A DNA stretch of 64,000 nt. Origin: Lucifuga dentata (Eukaryota; Chordata; Actinopteri; Ophidiiformes; Bythitidae). The notes under the pieces were generated by a model. It saw only the letters and a list, made by a program, of their open reading frames with translations. It made no database searches and had not been told where the DNA came from. Where the stretch lies: the NCBI GenBank assembly GCA_014773175.1, contig VXCM01003196.1, positions 124,001 through 188,000 on the forward strand, written 5' to 3'. A program made the translations under genes and the position numbers. Of this stretch, positions 37,166-48,658 are shown piece after piece. How positions within the stretch are numbered: position 1 is the first letter of the stretch; each line of letters begins with the position of its first letter.

Positions 37166-37211
37166 GATACAACTGACCTGACTTTTTAACTAAAGTCAGG
37201 TCACTTGTATC
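37166..37211. repeat. Near-perfect 20-bp hairpin with 6-base loop
   Basis: Arm GATACAACTGACCTGACTTT (37166-37185), loop TTAACT, and a right arm at 37192-37211 that pairs with a single mismatch. Confidence 0.9.
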
Positions 37212-37411
37212 CTTTTTCTATAAACAAATACATATAACTTTTGAATTCTCACACCAAAACAATCTTTAATGTGTGAGAGTGAAAGTTCAGATCATAATTA
37301 GGGGATTTCTGCCGGCTTTGGTTTTTTTTGTTTTGGCATATTTGGTTGCAGAGGTTGAACACCATATACACTTTGTTTGTGGTTTTGTTCAGTGGTGGTG
37401 GCCTATGGGAA

Positions 37412-37451
<40 letters not shown>

Positions 37452-37724
37452 TGTGTGTGTGTGTGTAGGAGGATTAACTCAATTATACCATGTTTATATA
37501 TTCACACTCACAGACCAATCAAGTAGTGTGACTACCTGATGTAAAATGACAAAAGTTTCGGTTATGCCTGCTTGCAAACATAATATCTAGATTATTCCAA
37601 ACCTTCATCAGTTGGCTGTAAAGCTTATCTGGCTGCAAAACAACATGCTCACAAACATGAAACGGCTTCAGTTGCATCATAAGACTTAACACTAAAGACC
37701 CGCACAAGTGGCCAAGACATTTAA

Positions 37725-37965
37725 AGGACAAAATCATCCACTTTGCATGCATGTTTGAACTCAATAAATACAACCCATGTACGCATTATGTCAACCAATA
37801 AAATATACTACTGTAATAGTAAATATTCTAATTATTTTTCCAACCTTCCAGACTGCCACTAGTTTCAGTTCATCAAAGCATGCTTTAAAAATAAACCTGT
37901 AGAGACGTGAAACTTTCTTGAAATAGGTAATCCACCACATCAAGAACACTATCGCTGTTAAACAA
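37725..37965. mobile_element. MITE copy G (TTAA family, right-truncated)
   Basis: Preceded by TTAA (37721-37724). The left half matches the family: TGCATGTTTGAACTCAATAA, CCAACCTTCCAGACTGCCA, TTGAAATAGGTAATCCACCA. The right half is missing. Confidence 0.75.
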
Positions 37966-40034
37966 CTTGAACACTGCTGCAGTCATGGCCAGCAAAGCCT
38001 TCTCTGCTGTCCTAGAGATTGTCAGAATCATCAAATTATGTTTTTATAATTTCATATATATTTTATTAATGCTATATGTATTTTACAAAGTTCGTTCCCA
38101 TCAGTTTTGTTATTATCATCATTTCATTGCTACCGGTACTCTCTCCCTCAGTTTCGCTGCTTCCAGTGCAGCTCATATAAATTAGAGCTTTTATTCAATC
38201 AGATTTTCCCCCTGTGCTGTCTCCGGGTAAAAAAATCTAGCCTGAGGCCTTCAGAATCTCGAGTGAATCCCCTCTGCTATTCAAGCAAATGGGATGATGT
38301 TGTTGATTGTCATATTCTTTAACCAATCAGATTTCAAGTTTGCCATGTTGGGCGTATTCTTTTACACGTCAGGGCTTCTAGCTGGCCTTGGCCTACGTCA
38401 TCGGAGTACAGCATTATGCTAACAGCTAAACAGCCTGCCAGAAATTCATTAGAAGAAGAGAGCCGGTTAGCTTAGCTAACTCAAGTAAACCTAGCTAGCA
38501 TGTAACGGAGCATTAATGTTTATTTAAACTTTCTTTCTTGATGTTTAGATTTTTAGATATAGATTTTTAGATTTTTTGTTTTGATTTTTACTTAGCCCTG
38601 TTGTTTTTTAACGCACAATGGCTGAAGGAGCAGAAGAAATGGAGTAACTGACAACGCTTTTTTTCACATTTTGGAACTGAAATGCACCGATAATGTACAG
38701 CCGTGTCGTTAAACTCTTTATAAAGACAGAAGGAAGGATGGACTTTGTCTTCAGATGATGAGCAGCTTTGGTAAGTTTGATGGACTTTTATGTGGCTGGA
38801 ATCGGTGGGGAAGCCTGTTGATACAGCTTGTGCTGTTTGTGTTTTACAGCATTTTTGCTTACTTGCTGGTCTTATGAGTAAATGTGATGGTTGTTGTGAG
38901 TTCTTGTTTCTTTGGTAATGAAACTGATTTGGGTTATGCCATGTTTATATGTGATGCAGCATCCTGTCATAATGCGTAATAATGCTACATCTTATTCATG
39001 TCTCTGGAGTTAGTGTGTTGTAACTGACAGATGTTGATCCTCGTGTTAAATCACTTTATTCCACTCCATAAAGGTTACTGTCACTGTGAATATGGGCTGG
39101 TTATGTCGGATAATAGCAGCCTATAGTGCTAGTGTCATGATGAGCTTATTAGAAGGTGGTTTAATTGCGGGAGGATGGCATTGAAGGCCTAGGTGTAAAA
39201 TGCACGGCCCGCTGCTGAACTACACATATATCCAGCATCATGCTTTGTAATTAGGTGGTCTGTTTAAAGGCCATTACACACCTGAGGTGAATAGTTTGTG
39301 CGAATATTTTGCATGTTAATAATATTTTTTGTAATGTAGCCTTTCATATCAACAACTTTGTACTATAAAATAACTGTATAGCTTCTACCTGTATGAAATA
39401 TTTTTCCATTTAATCATTGTCACTTTTTAAAACCACAAATTATGAAGGATGCAATTTGTATTTTACAAATGAAGCAATCAAAATATTTTGTTGAATCATG
39501 AAGTGAAATCACAGTACTAAGCATTCATTCTTTTAAGCTCAGATATCTCCAAATTGACATATGCACAACTAAATACAGTTATTACTACTGAAAATGTTTC
39601 AAGGAAGATCAGCCATACAGTAAACGGAGTCTCATTCACCATCTGTTCTAAATATAACACAATCTGCCAGCAATACGGTGCATAGATTAAATATATAGAT
39701 AAAATAATGAGGTACAACTAACTTGGCTTAAAGCATCAGATTTAGTTTTCATTCAGTATAATTGATGCATGAGCATAGGAATCAAATTCAATTAGCTTTC
39801 GTTTGCTAACCAAAAATTATAATTTGTTTTTTCATTATTTTATTGTTGTCATCAAGTAATGGAACCTTAGTTTTATTCCGAAAGGGTTTGTCAATGTTCC
39901 AATAGCCTTGATCAAGCATTAAAGAATCAGAATGTGTACATGAAAATTTAATTTAAAAAAATACACAACACATGTTTTCTGGGTTCTGTGTTACATATTC
40001 ACATACAAAATAATAAGTATTATATTCTCTTAAA
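37966..40034. other. Region between MITE G and the GPCR
   Basis: No conserved coding exon recognised. The interval 38140-38640 has features of another non-autonomous transposon (CTTTAACCAATCAGATTTC, a GTTAGCTTAGCTAACTC self-complementary patch) and a nine-codon frame after an ATG at 38620 (MAEGAEEME, then stop). Neither is enough for a call. Confidence 0.4.
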
Positions 40035-40902
40035 CTAGTATTTGTCCATGTCCTCTTTCCTCTTCCAGAAGGCATCCAAGGAAAAGTAATATAACAGAGG
40101 ATCCAGGCAACAGTTCACACTAGCAAGACATAGGATTGGTGCGCCTGCATGTTTCATATTTTCAAATAAACCAACCAATGACAAGGGCAAGAAAAATATA
40201 GTAAACATGATCAAGTTCATGGCAAAAATCAGCATGACATTCACCTTGTTGCTGACCCTCACAGAGTCACTCAGATGTCTGCGTAGAGTCCAGGACACCA
40301 TGGCGGTGGACACAACATTGACCACCAGCAGTGTGAACAAACAAGCAGCCTCAAAAATAATCACTGTTGATCTTTTTGTTTCACACTGAGGAAATTGGAA
40401 ACAGACAGATGCATTGCAGTTGTGTAAATCTTGTGAGAAACCCACGCTCCCTGGGACGTTCACCACCAACACAAAGAGCCAAACGAAGGCGGCGGCTTTC
40501 CAGGCGTTAGAGGTGGTTCGCAGATGGCGTGATCTCAGAGGGTAAACCACAGCCAGCAGCCGGTCCACCGCTGATGAAGGTGACGAAGATGGAGCTGGAG
40601 ACAATGTTGCTGACAAAGAATGTCATGACGCAGACACATGCTGCAATGCTAAAGGGCCAGGATCCCGTGGCGTAAAAGTAGACTCTCATGGGTAGGGAGA
40701 TGACCAGCAACAGGTCTGAGAGCGCCAGGTTGACCATGAAGACGGCACTGGAGGATTTGAGGCTGTGACGGTGCAGCAGAATCCACAGCGACACAGCGTT
40801 GAGAGGCAGACCCAGAACCAGAACGCTGCCGAAGACTGCTGCATAAACCACGTTACCTCTTTCCAGCTCTGATTCATTTCCTTTCACAGTTATGTTGATC
40901 AT
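40035..40902 (-). CDS. Class A GPCR, LPA/P2Y-like group, single exon, frameshifted as assembled
   Basis: A plasma-membrane seven-helix receptor for a lipid or nucleotide-type ligand (family inference; ligand unknown). Frame 1 runs from the ATG at 40900-40902 for 111 codons. The protein then continues one base out of register to a TAG at 40035-40037, about 288 aa in all. Seen in order: N-glycosylation sequons NIT and NES; TM1 with GLPLNAVSLW; TM2 with NLALSDLLLV; TM3; then FIS, the break, and VDRLLAVVYPLRSR; TM4; TM5; TM6 with FFLPLSLV; TM7 with VNCCLDPLLYYF. The last motif is typical of the LPAR4/6, P2RY8/10 and GPR35/55 relatives. The break is one extra G in a GG pair at 40568-40569. Everything else is intact, so a sequencing or assembly error, or a very recent pseudogene, is likelier than an old one. 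The intronless structure is usual for this group. Confidence 0.85.
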
Positions 40903-41705
40903 CTTTTCCTTCTTACAAGCAGCGACTCTATCTGCACTTGTGCAAGTTCAACAGCGAAAGAATTTAAAATAATCTAAAATAACCTAACTTGGCTTCCTTT
41001 AGTATCAGATGATTTGTGTTGAATAGATCATTTAAGACGTAGGAAACAGGAAACAACAAGTTGACTCAGGAAGAGTGGTGGTCTGATATGAAACTGTGTA
41101 GGAGGCACAAAAAAAACAAACCAAAACAAAAAAAAAAACCTTCTTGAAAGGTTATTTTCAGGTTAATCTTTAAAATCTGGTGCATATTGCGTATTACTTC
41201 AATGCTCATAAACAATGTGGACTTTGACACACCTTTAATGCTTCATTCATTCATGATTCCCTATATAAATGTACTGTGCTTTTGTTGCTATGACTTCACA
41301 TCAGTGTAAACCCCCATTATTTTAGCTTAATTCCATACTAAAATGTTTGATTATCTTCAAGAGGTTTTATTTCTGTGACTTCCGAGACTTAATAGGAAAT
41401 ACTGCATGACTATAAAAATTACATGTGAGCTGGCTAGTCCAGAAGAAAATAATTACTTTGATTATTTTGTCATTGATATGCTTTCATAATGCTCCATGTG
41501 TTGGCGTTATGACATACTTTTACACAACAGTGTCATTTTGTACACATTTTGGCTTTGCTGAGTTTAATGATTCACACATATTTACCCTGAATTTTAAACT
41601 GAGTATTAAAAAATTACAGGGACATTTGCAAGTCAAAATATTTGGAACTAAGCTATGTGCTTTTTTATTTTTATTTTTTCAAGTATATGTAACCTAATTT
41701 TAGTC
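40903..41705. other. Upstream flank of the GPCR
   Basis: AT-rich sequence with an A-rich patch at about 41109-41140. No exon, TATA box or repeat terminus recognised. Confidence 0.4.
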
Positions 41706-41707
41706 CA

Positions 41708-42780
41708 TTTCATTACCTCTGTCAGGGAGGTAATGGTTTCATCTGCGTTTGATTGTCAGCAGGATAACCCAAAAAAGTAACGATACCAGAGTTGTACCTT
41801 TTGATACAAGGTAGAACTTGGGTCAAGGAAGCGACTATTAGATTTTGAGCTGGATCTGGATTAGGATAAGGATCCAGGAATTTTCTTTTCACTTTCTTTA
41901 ACATTGCAGGCGTCACAAAACCATCACAACACCATCCATGTCATGTTCTTTGGTTTAATATTGTCTTTTCTGTGTGCTTTTTTTCTAACGTGTCCTGTCC
42001 TCACAGACACTGTCATTCCCTACCCATCCTCTAGTCGCCCTCAGTCCTCCCAGTCACTCCTGGTTATCTGATCTTGTTTCCTCTTGCTCCAGCTGCTTAC
42101 CATTAGTCATTAGTCACAGCATATATTCTTTTTTCACCATACTCTTTACCAGATTGCATTGTGTCTGGTGCCGTGCTCTACTTTTCAGCCATTCTAGTAT
42201 AGTTACCTCTGATCGCGTAAGTTTCCGACCTCTAGTTTTTTGAAGTTTTTATTGTGCCTATTCTCAGCCTGACTTGGTTGCCTTGGATTTTTGCCTCTAT
42301 GGATTTTGACCCCTGCTTGTATCTGGTTTCTGATTCTTGTTGAGCTCCAGTAAATTATTGTTTTCCCCTGAATCCTCTCTACTCTACTCTTGGGTCCTCA
42401 GGTTTTTGTTGTGTGGTTCTCACAGCAAGATTGAGCACTTTCCAACATTTTGGTCTGTTTCACAAAACACTACACAACTAATGGTGAATGAAATAACTCT
42501 GGAATTTGTATCCAATGATAGAAACAAGGTGCAATTCAGCCCAGATCCAGACACTGATCTAGCGATATGGGCTTAAAATCTATGCTTCGACAGGGGCCAC
42601 ATTTATGGTGTCATTCAACATCAACAAAGGTTAGATAAAGGCAACTATCACCAGTGTGTAGCTAAAATGGTTACAATCCAGCAGATGTAACAGTATGACT
42701 TTTTTTCAGCAGTTGTGGATAATAGATCCAGAAGAAGATGATGTCCACAGTGACAAAAACAGCAAAGTCAGACGAATGTT
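41708..42780 (+). repeat. 'GTCAGCAGGAT' dispersed repeat, copy a, split by an insertion
   Basis: The left part (41708-41911) has GGAGGTAATGGTTTCATCTG, GATTGTCAGCAGGATAACCC and GGATCCAGGAATTTTC. The right part (42429-42780) has CCAACATTTTGGTCTGTTTC, AAGGTGCAATTCAGCCCAG and GCCACATTTATGGTGTCATT. The same blocks occur in the same order at 56955-57421. About 0.5 kb of unrelated DNA lies between the two parts. Confidence 0.65.
41912..42428. mobile_element. LTR-like insertion inside the dispersed repeat
   Basis: Interrupts the repeat between CTTTAACATTGCA and GAGCACTTTCCAACA. The inner sequence TGTCATGTTCTTTGG ... GTGTGGTTCTCACA begins TG and ends CA, as a solo LTR would. It has the CT-rich, TTGATTCTTG-like composition of common fish LTR/retroelement ends. 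No clear target duplication was seen, so the class is uncertain. Confidence 0.35.
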
Positions 42781-45116
42781 GGGCCTTGGTGGAGGTGTGT
42801 GTGCTCATCTAGTTAGCACCCTGTAGTTGCACTTGGTTTGGCCAGTAGTGTTAACAGAGGACAGTGCATGTCAGAGACTCCAAATTAAGGTCTCACATTG
42901 TCTGTTGACATCATCGAGGTATGAAAAGGAACAACGTAGAGAGGGAACTACAATACATTTTGTAAGTGTTGAGAGGTAAAAACAGCACTGAATGAGTCAC
43001 GCATACAGCACAAAACACTGCTAAACATGTTTTCACTTTGTCATTGACATTTCATTTTAGTAGCAATGAACAAATCTTGCTTTATTTTCATTTTTAGTAG
43101 CGATGAACAAACCTCGCAGGCAGAAAAAAGTCAATTGTCTATTTAGGCTCTTTCAATGCTTTACACTGCATGTAGCTGCAAAAGCACTACAACCAACAAA
43201 AAGCACACTGCTGCTTCTTCTTCAGTGTCTATTTCCTCCTTTAATATATATATATATTTTAAGTAAGTGTTTGTGAAAAGCAGCACCGCGGTAAGATCCC
43301 ACCTGGACAGGTTAGTGTGTGTGTCATCACTCCACTGCAGTTATACAAATCAAACATCATGCCTCTCGCCTTATCACCCAATCTCCAATTTACCACCTAT
43401 GCTCTTCTTCTCCCTTCAGTATTGCTTATTCATAACCTTTTGAAAGATTGAAATCAAAATGGCTGCAGCAATGACAGCAATTATGTGACATTCCCCCCCC
43501 ACATTTACAAAAGGTGTGGATCCTCTTGGGTGTATTAGGCTGGCTCATCAATGAATGCAAGGCACAGGAGAACGCTGAGTACCTTTTTCTCTGAGGCCTA
43601 ATATTTAAGAAGCTCGAGTGCTTCTCGAGACAGATAATCTCTGTTATTAGTGCTGCAGGTAAAAACACTGCTTTAAAATGCCGGGCCTGCTGCTTGCCTA
43701 GACAGCTTAGTGGGTAGGGAGAACAAATGTGGGAGAAAGGCAGGTGTGTGTGTGTGTCTTAATGTGTGTGTTTTTTGCCTGTAAGAATCCGAGAGTCTGC
43801 CTCCCTTTGTCTCCCTTTTATTCATTCCCTGAGCTTTTCTTCTTCCTGTTTTCTCAATTTCCATTTTCAAAAAGTAATAAAAACAACACAGAAAAAAGAG
43901 AGAACACTAATAATATTGCATAAAAACATCAAAATAATATCCACACTTATGAAATGGGTCTGAATTTGCAAAATACAGTAAATATACTTGATGCCTGCGT
44001 TCTAAATCTTTCCTGGCAAGAATTTGGCAGAAGGCAATAGAAGAGTTATGCAGGCTGCTGATGGGCTGCATGCTACGCTTCCTGCTCAGCACAAAATGAT
44101 GGAGAAATGAAGTAAATGCCTGACTTGTGAAGAAAGTCAAACATTGTGCAAGTCAGGAAAAAAGGTCACAAGTGCTCAGCGTTTCGGCTGAATTGTGAGT
44201 GTGTTTTGGAGTATTTGATCAATAATTCTTGATCATCAAACATCATAATGCACTTTGATAAAATACTGACTATAAAGCCATTATAAGGAAGGATTGTTAA
44301 AGGATGTACAGTATCACAAATCAACAATAGTAAAGTCAAATCAAAAAAAGCTAGATAAGATAAGAAAGTCAACTAGAGGGCACCCCTGCCAAGACCCTAC
44401 AGACCTATGATTTTGCTTTTTTAAAAAAAATATAAATCCAAACTTTTACTTTCGTTACCTTGAATTCATATGTGTAAAAAAAAAAAAAAAAAAAANAAAA
44501 AAAAAAAAAAAAAAAGTATCATGTAAATTCATGGTATAGTGAAATTACATACATCATCTTCTTATAAATCCTCACCCATAACTAAGAAAATAAAAATATG
44601 TCAAATGTTTTATATGGCTGAATTAGCATCATCTTAGCTAACATTACTTAGCACCATAGCATAGCATATAGCACTATAGGACCATTTGTGGTAGTTGCAT
44701 GTTTATAGACTTATGTGTTAATGTACAAAGATGCCATAAATGTGACACATGTTTTAGGATTTTAGGATATTTAATTTATTAAGGTTGGTGTCTAACTTTT
44801 CAAAAAACAGGCAAAATGGCAAACAAATGCCATCTTACACTATTTAAAAAAAGTGGAATAAATTCCTGCCCCAGAATCTAATCAACCCAACCCAAATATG
44901 ACCTATCAAAAAAAAAAAAAAAAAAAAAAAAGAAAAAGAAAACTCAAGTTTATGTGAACAGAAACCATTTGTAATCTTGCCTGTTGTGTTTAATTAATTC
45001 TGTTTGAGGGTTTGATAACTCATTTGTGAATTTGACACCTCTGCTGTTACTTTTGCTGGAAGTTGCATTGTGGGCTCCAGGGCTCCTGTCAGTGTCACTG
45101 TGACACTGCTCTCAAA

Positions 45117-45179
<63 letters not shown>
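45117..45179. repeat. (CA)n microsatellite
   Basis: About 62 bp of uninterrupted CA. Confidence 0.95.
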
Positions 45180-45181
<2 letters not shown>

Positions 45182-45903
45182 AAAAGGTTTCTCACTTCCT
45201 GTGCTGTTCTCCCATAATGGAAACAGGTTTGCACGCAGTTGCATCGAGACTCATGCTGGTACAGAAAGACCACATAGTCAACAAGAAGGAACTCAGAGAG
45301 CGCATACCTCTGCCAAGGATTTTCTAGGCAGCGGTGTACAAAGTTTGGGAATGTCAAAATGTCAAATAACATTATATGGACTCTTCCACACACCTCTTCT
45401 CCTGAAGGTCCTGGAAGAGACCACAGGTGTTTAGCGACCATGGTCAGGTGATCATGTCGCAGATCTCAGAAACAGAAATGCAGCTTATTCCTCTGTCCCT
45501 CAAATCAAGAAAAATTATACAGGCAATGAATTTTTGTATTGAGTTTTCAATCTTTGGAATCATCAATTATTTGAAATCCATGTACTGTATGCATAATGGC
45601 ATTTAATCAAGATAACCCATCTATTTAATTCTCTTAACCTCAGTTTAAACAGAATTAAATTATTGAACCTGCTTTTCTACTGTCTATACACATCCTCCCA
45701 CAACAGGAACTTTCATTTGTTTCTATCAAAGTAGCAGGGCCCATTTTGGCACCAGAACTATAGTTCCTGAATCATGTATCTCCACCAAGGAGGTTTTGTT
45801 TTCACCAGCGTTTATCCCCTCAAAGGGAAAATGCAGGGGTCTGCTCTCCCGTTAACACTCATTTGCGCAAATAGCAAGAGAAAGACTGTCTATATTTCCC
45901 TCT

Positions 45904-45906
<3 letters not shown>

Positions 45907-45951
<45 letters not shown>
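45907..45951. repeat. (CT)n microsatellite
   Basis: Perfect CT run of about 45 bp. Confidence 0.95.
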
Positions 45952-45952
<1 letters not shown>

Positions 45953-46018
45953 CTGCTGTCTCTCTGTTTGTCTCCCCCTGGTTTGATAATTGAATTCGCT
46001 GCACCTGAACGTTTATTC

Positions 46019-46068
46019 TGCTGCAGGTAAAAAAAAAACCCCTGGTTTTACCACTTTTACCTGCAGCA
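46019..46068. repeat. 14-bp hairpin, TGCTGCAGGTAAAA arms
   Basis: TGCTGCAGGTAAAA (46019-46032) and its exact reverse complement (46055-46068), spaced by 22 bases. Confidence 0.85.
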
Positions 46069-46415
46069 CACGCAGCCCAACCTCACTATGCTTAAGCACC
46101 AGCAAAGTGTGATTTAATTAAAGAGGCACTGTGAGTTGGGAAGCCTGTACTCACAGACCAGTGCGTTGTATGTGTGTGTGTGTGTGTGTCTCACACATTT
46201 TGGAAATACACCAGAAGTTTGAGGCCACCCCCAGATTAAAAAAAACAAAAAAAAACCAATCATCAATACAGTTTGTTTAGCAATTTATTGCACAGGAAAT
46301 GACAAAAATACATACAATAAATGTAACTAATTAGTTTTCAAGAAGAATTTGTCAACAAGAGCACATTATATAGCCACTATGGGTTAAGAAATGATTTTTA
46401 ATGAAGGCATGTCCG

Positions 46416-46579
46416 GTCTGTATTAGTGTACTGCCACTCCAGTTGTGTTCCAACTCCCTTTTCCAAACTCCCTTGCTTATGTGTTTTAACATTCTATTCA
46501 ATAGCCTGCTGTCTGCCTTCTCCCACATCATTTTGGAACACATGGAACACAACAGGAATGCCAGTACACTAATACAGAC
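46416..46579. repeat. Inverted repeat pair, 37-bp arms, 164 bp overall
   Basis: The left arm (46416-46452) starts GTCTGTATTAGTGTACTG. The right arm (46543-46579) is its reverse complement with 3 mismatches. It could be a small MITE. The adjacent CCTTGGTGGGGGTATGTACT (from about 46582) looks like the end of another dispersed repeat. Confidence 0.8.
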
Positions 46580-47736
46580 TGTCTATAAAATCCTTGGTGG
46601 GGGTATGTACTCTCTGAGTGCCATCTTCGTTTTTTTGGGATTTTTTTCACGTTCTCTATGTTTGGGACTCTTTGATAGTTGAGGAACTTCTCGGTGGTAC
46701 TTTTCTGATTTATCACATGCAACCTGCCGCCTGCCCAACCAGACAGGAAATGAAACTGCAACAGCAAGATTAGCAGTGCACTTTCTGAAGTCAAAAATTG
46801 TTGCAATCTGTCCTCTAACATGAGGACATACATGAACCCACAAAAAGAACAAGAAAACACTCTCCTTGATTCCTCTCAGCAATTCTGCTGAAGTTTTAGC
46901 ATATGCGGAAATGACACACCTGTTGCATTGTAGACATCATTTGCTCTGATTTCCACAGTCTTGTGATTCTTGATCCATGGTGGGAATCTTTGCTACAGGA
47001 ACTTCCAGAAGAAGCCACATATCTACTATTCTAGATAGTTCCCAGAAAAATAGCTCAGAAACTCGTTTTGATCTGTAGGTCTGAAAGCAGCTTATAAGTG
47101 TGTTGTAGCTGAATGTCTTCTGAGTGTGGCTGTGGTGGGAGTGGGAGTAGGATTGTTCTTTGGACTGCTGTACATGAGGAACCTTTGTTTTCACTTAGCA
47201 GGGGGTGCAGCCACTGACTTAGCCCCCCTGAAGTGACTTAACAAGCCAATGGACAGGAGTTATTATCCCCTGGCTTTATTGATTGTCAAGACCTGCTATA
47301 TCTTATACCTGCTATATCTATATCTATATCTCTGTATAGCACATTTTCAGTTTGTTTTTCTTTCAGTATTATATTTTGTATGTACACTGTAATCGTGTAA
47401 TTTGTTTTTTATATTGATTGCTCATGAGTTACTCCAATTCTAGGTTTGTCTGCGTAAAGTCTGCAGATCCACAGCTCTGCATAAGTAAATATTGTATAAC
47501 ATGACAACAGATTTTATGTCACCATTCATTTTGGCTGCATATTACAAGACATTTCTGCTCTGATCTCTTTGTTTTTAACTCCTCTGTAATATGGCTGATT
47601 TGGCTTTTATCAGGTTTGTTATATTACCAGAATATCGCTGAAACTTTTGGCATGAATCACGTTTTGCTCCATTATTGTTTAGTGAAGTTAAAGAAGTCTA
47701 AACAATCCATCCATCCTTCCATCTATTTTCGTTCGC

Positions 47737-48658
47737 TTATCCGGGTCCGGGTCGTGGTGTCAGCAGACTAAGCAGACCAGCCCACACTTCCCTGTCCCTG
47801 GCCAGGCCCTCTAACTCCTTCTGGGGGNGACTAAGCAGACCAGCCCACACTTCCCTGTCCCTGGCCAGGCCCTCTAACTCCTTCTGGGGGACTCCGAGGC
47901 ATTCCCAAGTCAGCTGGGAGATATAATCTTTCCAGCGTGTCCTGGGTCTTCCCCAGGACCTCTTCCAAGTTGGATGTGCCTGGAAGACCTTCCTAGGGAG
48001 ACGACCAGGGGGCATCTTTCCTAGGTGCCCGAACCACCTCAATTGACTCTTTTCGATGCGGAGGAGCAGCGGCTCTACTCCAAGTCCCTCCCGGATGTCT
48101 GAGCTTCTCACCCTGTCCCTGAGAGTGAGCCCAGACACCCTATGGAGGAACCTCATTTCCGCCGCTTGTATCCACGATCTTGTCCTTTCGGTCATTACCC
48201 AGAGCTCATGACCATAGGTGAAGATAGGAACATAGATTGATTGGTAAATTGAGAGCCTCACCTTCTGGCTCAGCTCCCTCTTCACCACGACGGCCTGGTA
48301 CAGCGTCCGTAGGACCTCGGACGCTGCACCAATCCATCTAACAATCTCACGCTCCATCTTACCCCCACTCATGAACAAGACCCCGAGATACTTTAACTCC
48401 TCTGTCTGGGGTAGTGACTCCCCTCTAACCTGGAGGGAACAGTCCACCTTTTTCCAACAGAGCACCATGGTCTCAGACTTGGAGGTGCTGATTCTCATCC
48501 CAGTTGCTTCACACTCGGCCTCAAACCTGCCCAGTGCGCATCAAAGGTCACTGTCTCATGAAGCCAGCAAAAACCACATCATCTGCAAAAAGTAGAGATG
48601 CTATTCTGAGGTCACCAAACTGGACACCCTCCAATCCCTGACTGCGCCTTGAAATCCT
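47737..48658 (-). pseudogene. Rex3 reverse transcriptase, C-terminal half, dead
   Basis: Starts RISRRSQGLEGVQFGDLRI. It contains the catalytic FADD box (SLLFADDVV, about 48565-48591) and then a frame break near 48500-48560. It continues with KYLGVLF, YGHELWV, RVRSSDIREGLGVEPLLLR and GRPRTRWKDYISQLTWECLG, all typical of the C-terminal region of Rex3/RTE. The VPQKELEGLARDREVWAGLL block occurs twice only because of the false duplication around N at 47828. Confidence 0.88.

Larger units (their letters stand above)
31273..37720. other. Gene-poor region
   Basis: No coding exon recognised. Visible content: a LINE-type tail at 34395-34480, a GC-richer stretch at about 32620-32880 that resembles a dispersed repeat but was not identified, a G homopolymer at 36500-36522 broken by N, (CA)n/(TG)n runs (36723-36750, 37418-37466), and a hairpin at 37166-37211. 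Confidence 0.45.
42781..47690. other. Repeat-rich, gene-poor region
   Basis: No coding exon recognised. It contains A homopolymers (one with N at 44496), (CA)n at 45117-45179, (CT)n at 45907-45951, a short repeat end reading GCGCATACCTCTGCCAAGG at about 45300, a hairpin at 46019-46068 and an inverted repeat pair at 46416-46579. Confidence 0.45.

Noticed and set aside
38600..38650. First exon of an unknown gene (MAEGAEEME)
   Set aside because: Only nine codons before a stop, no convincing donor, and the surroundings look transposon-derived.
40507..40616. Two overlapping GPCR genes instead of one
   Set aside because: The overlap is the two frames around a one-base shift; helices 1-3 and 4-7 are halves of one receptor.
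47766..47890. Tandem duplication inside Rex3
   Set aside because: Exact 62-bp copies on both sides of a single N; a contig-end artefact, as at 9036 and 48737.
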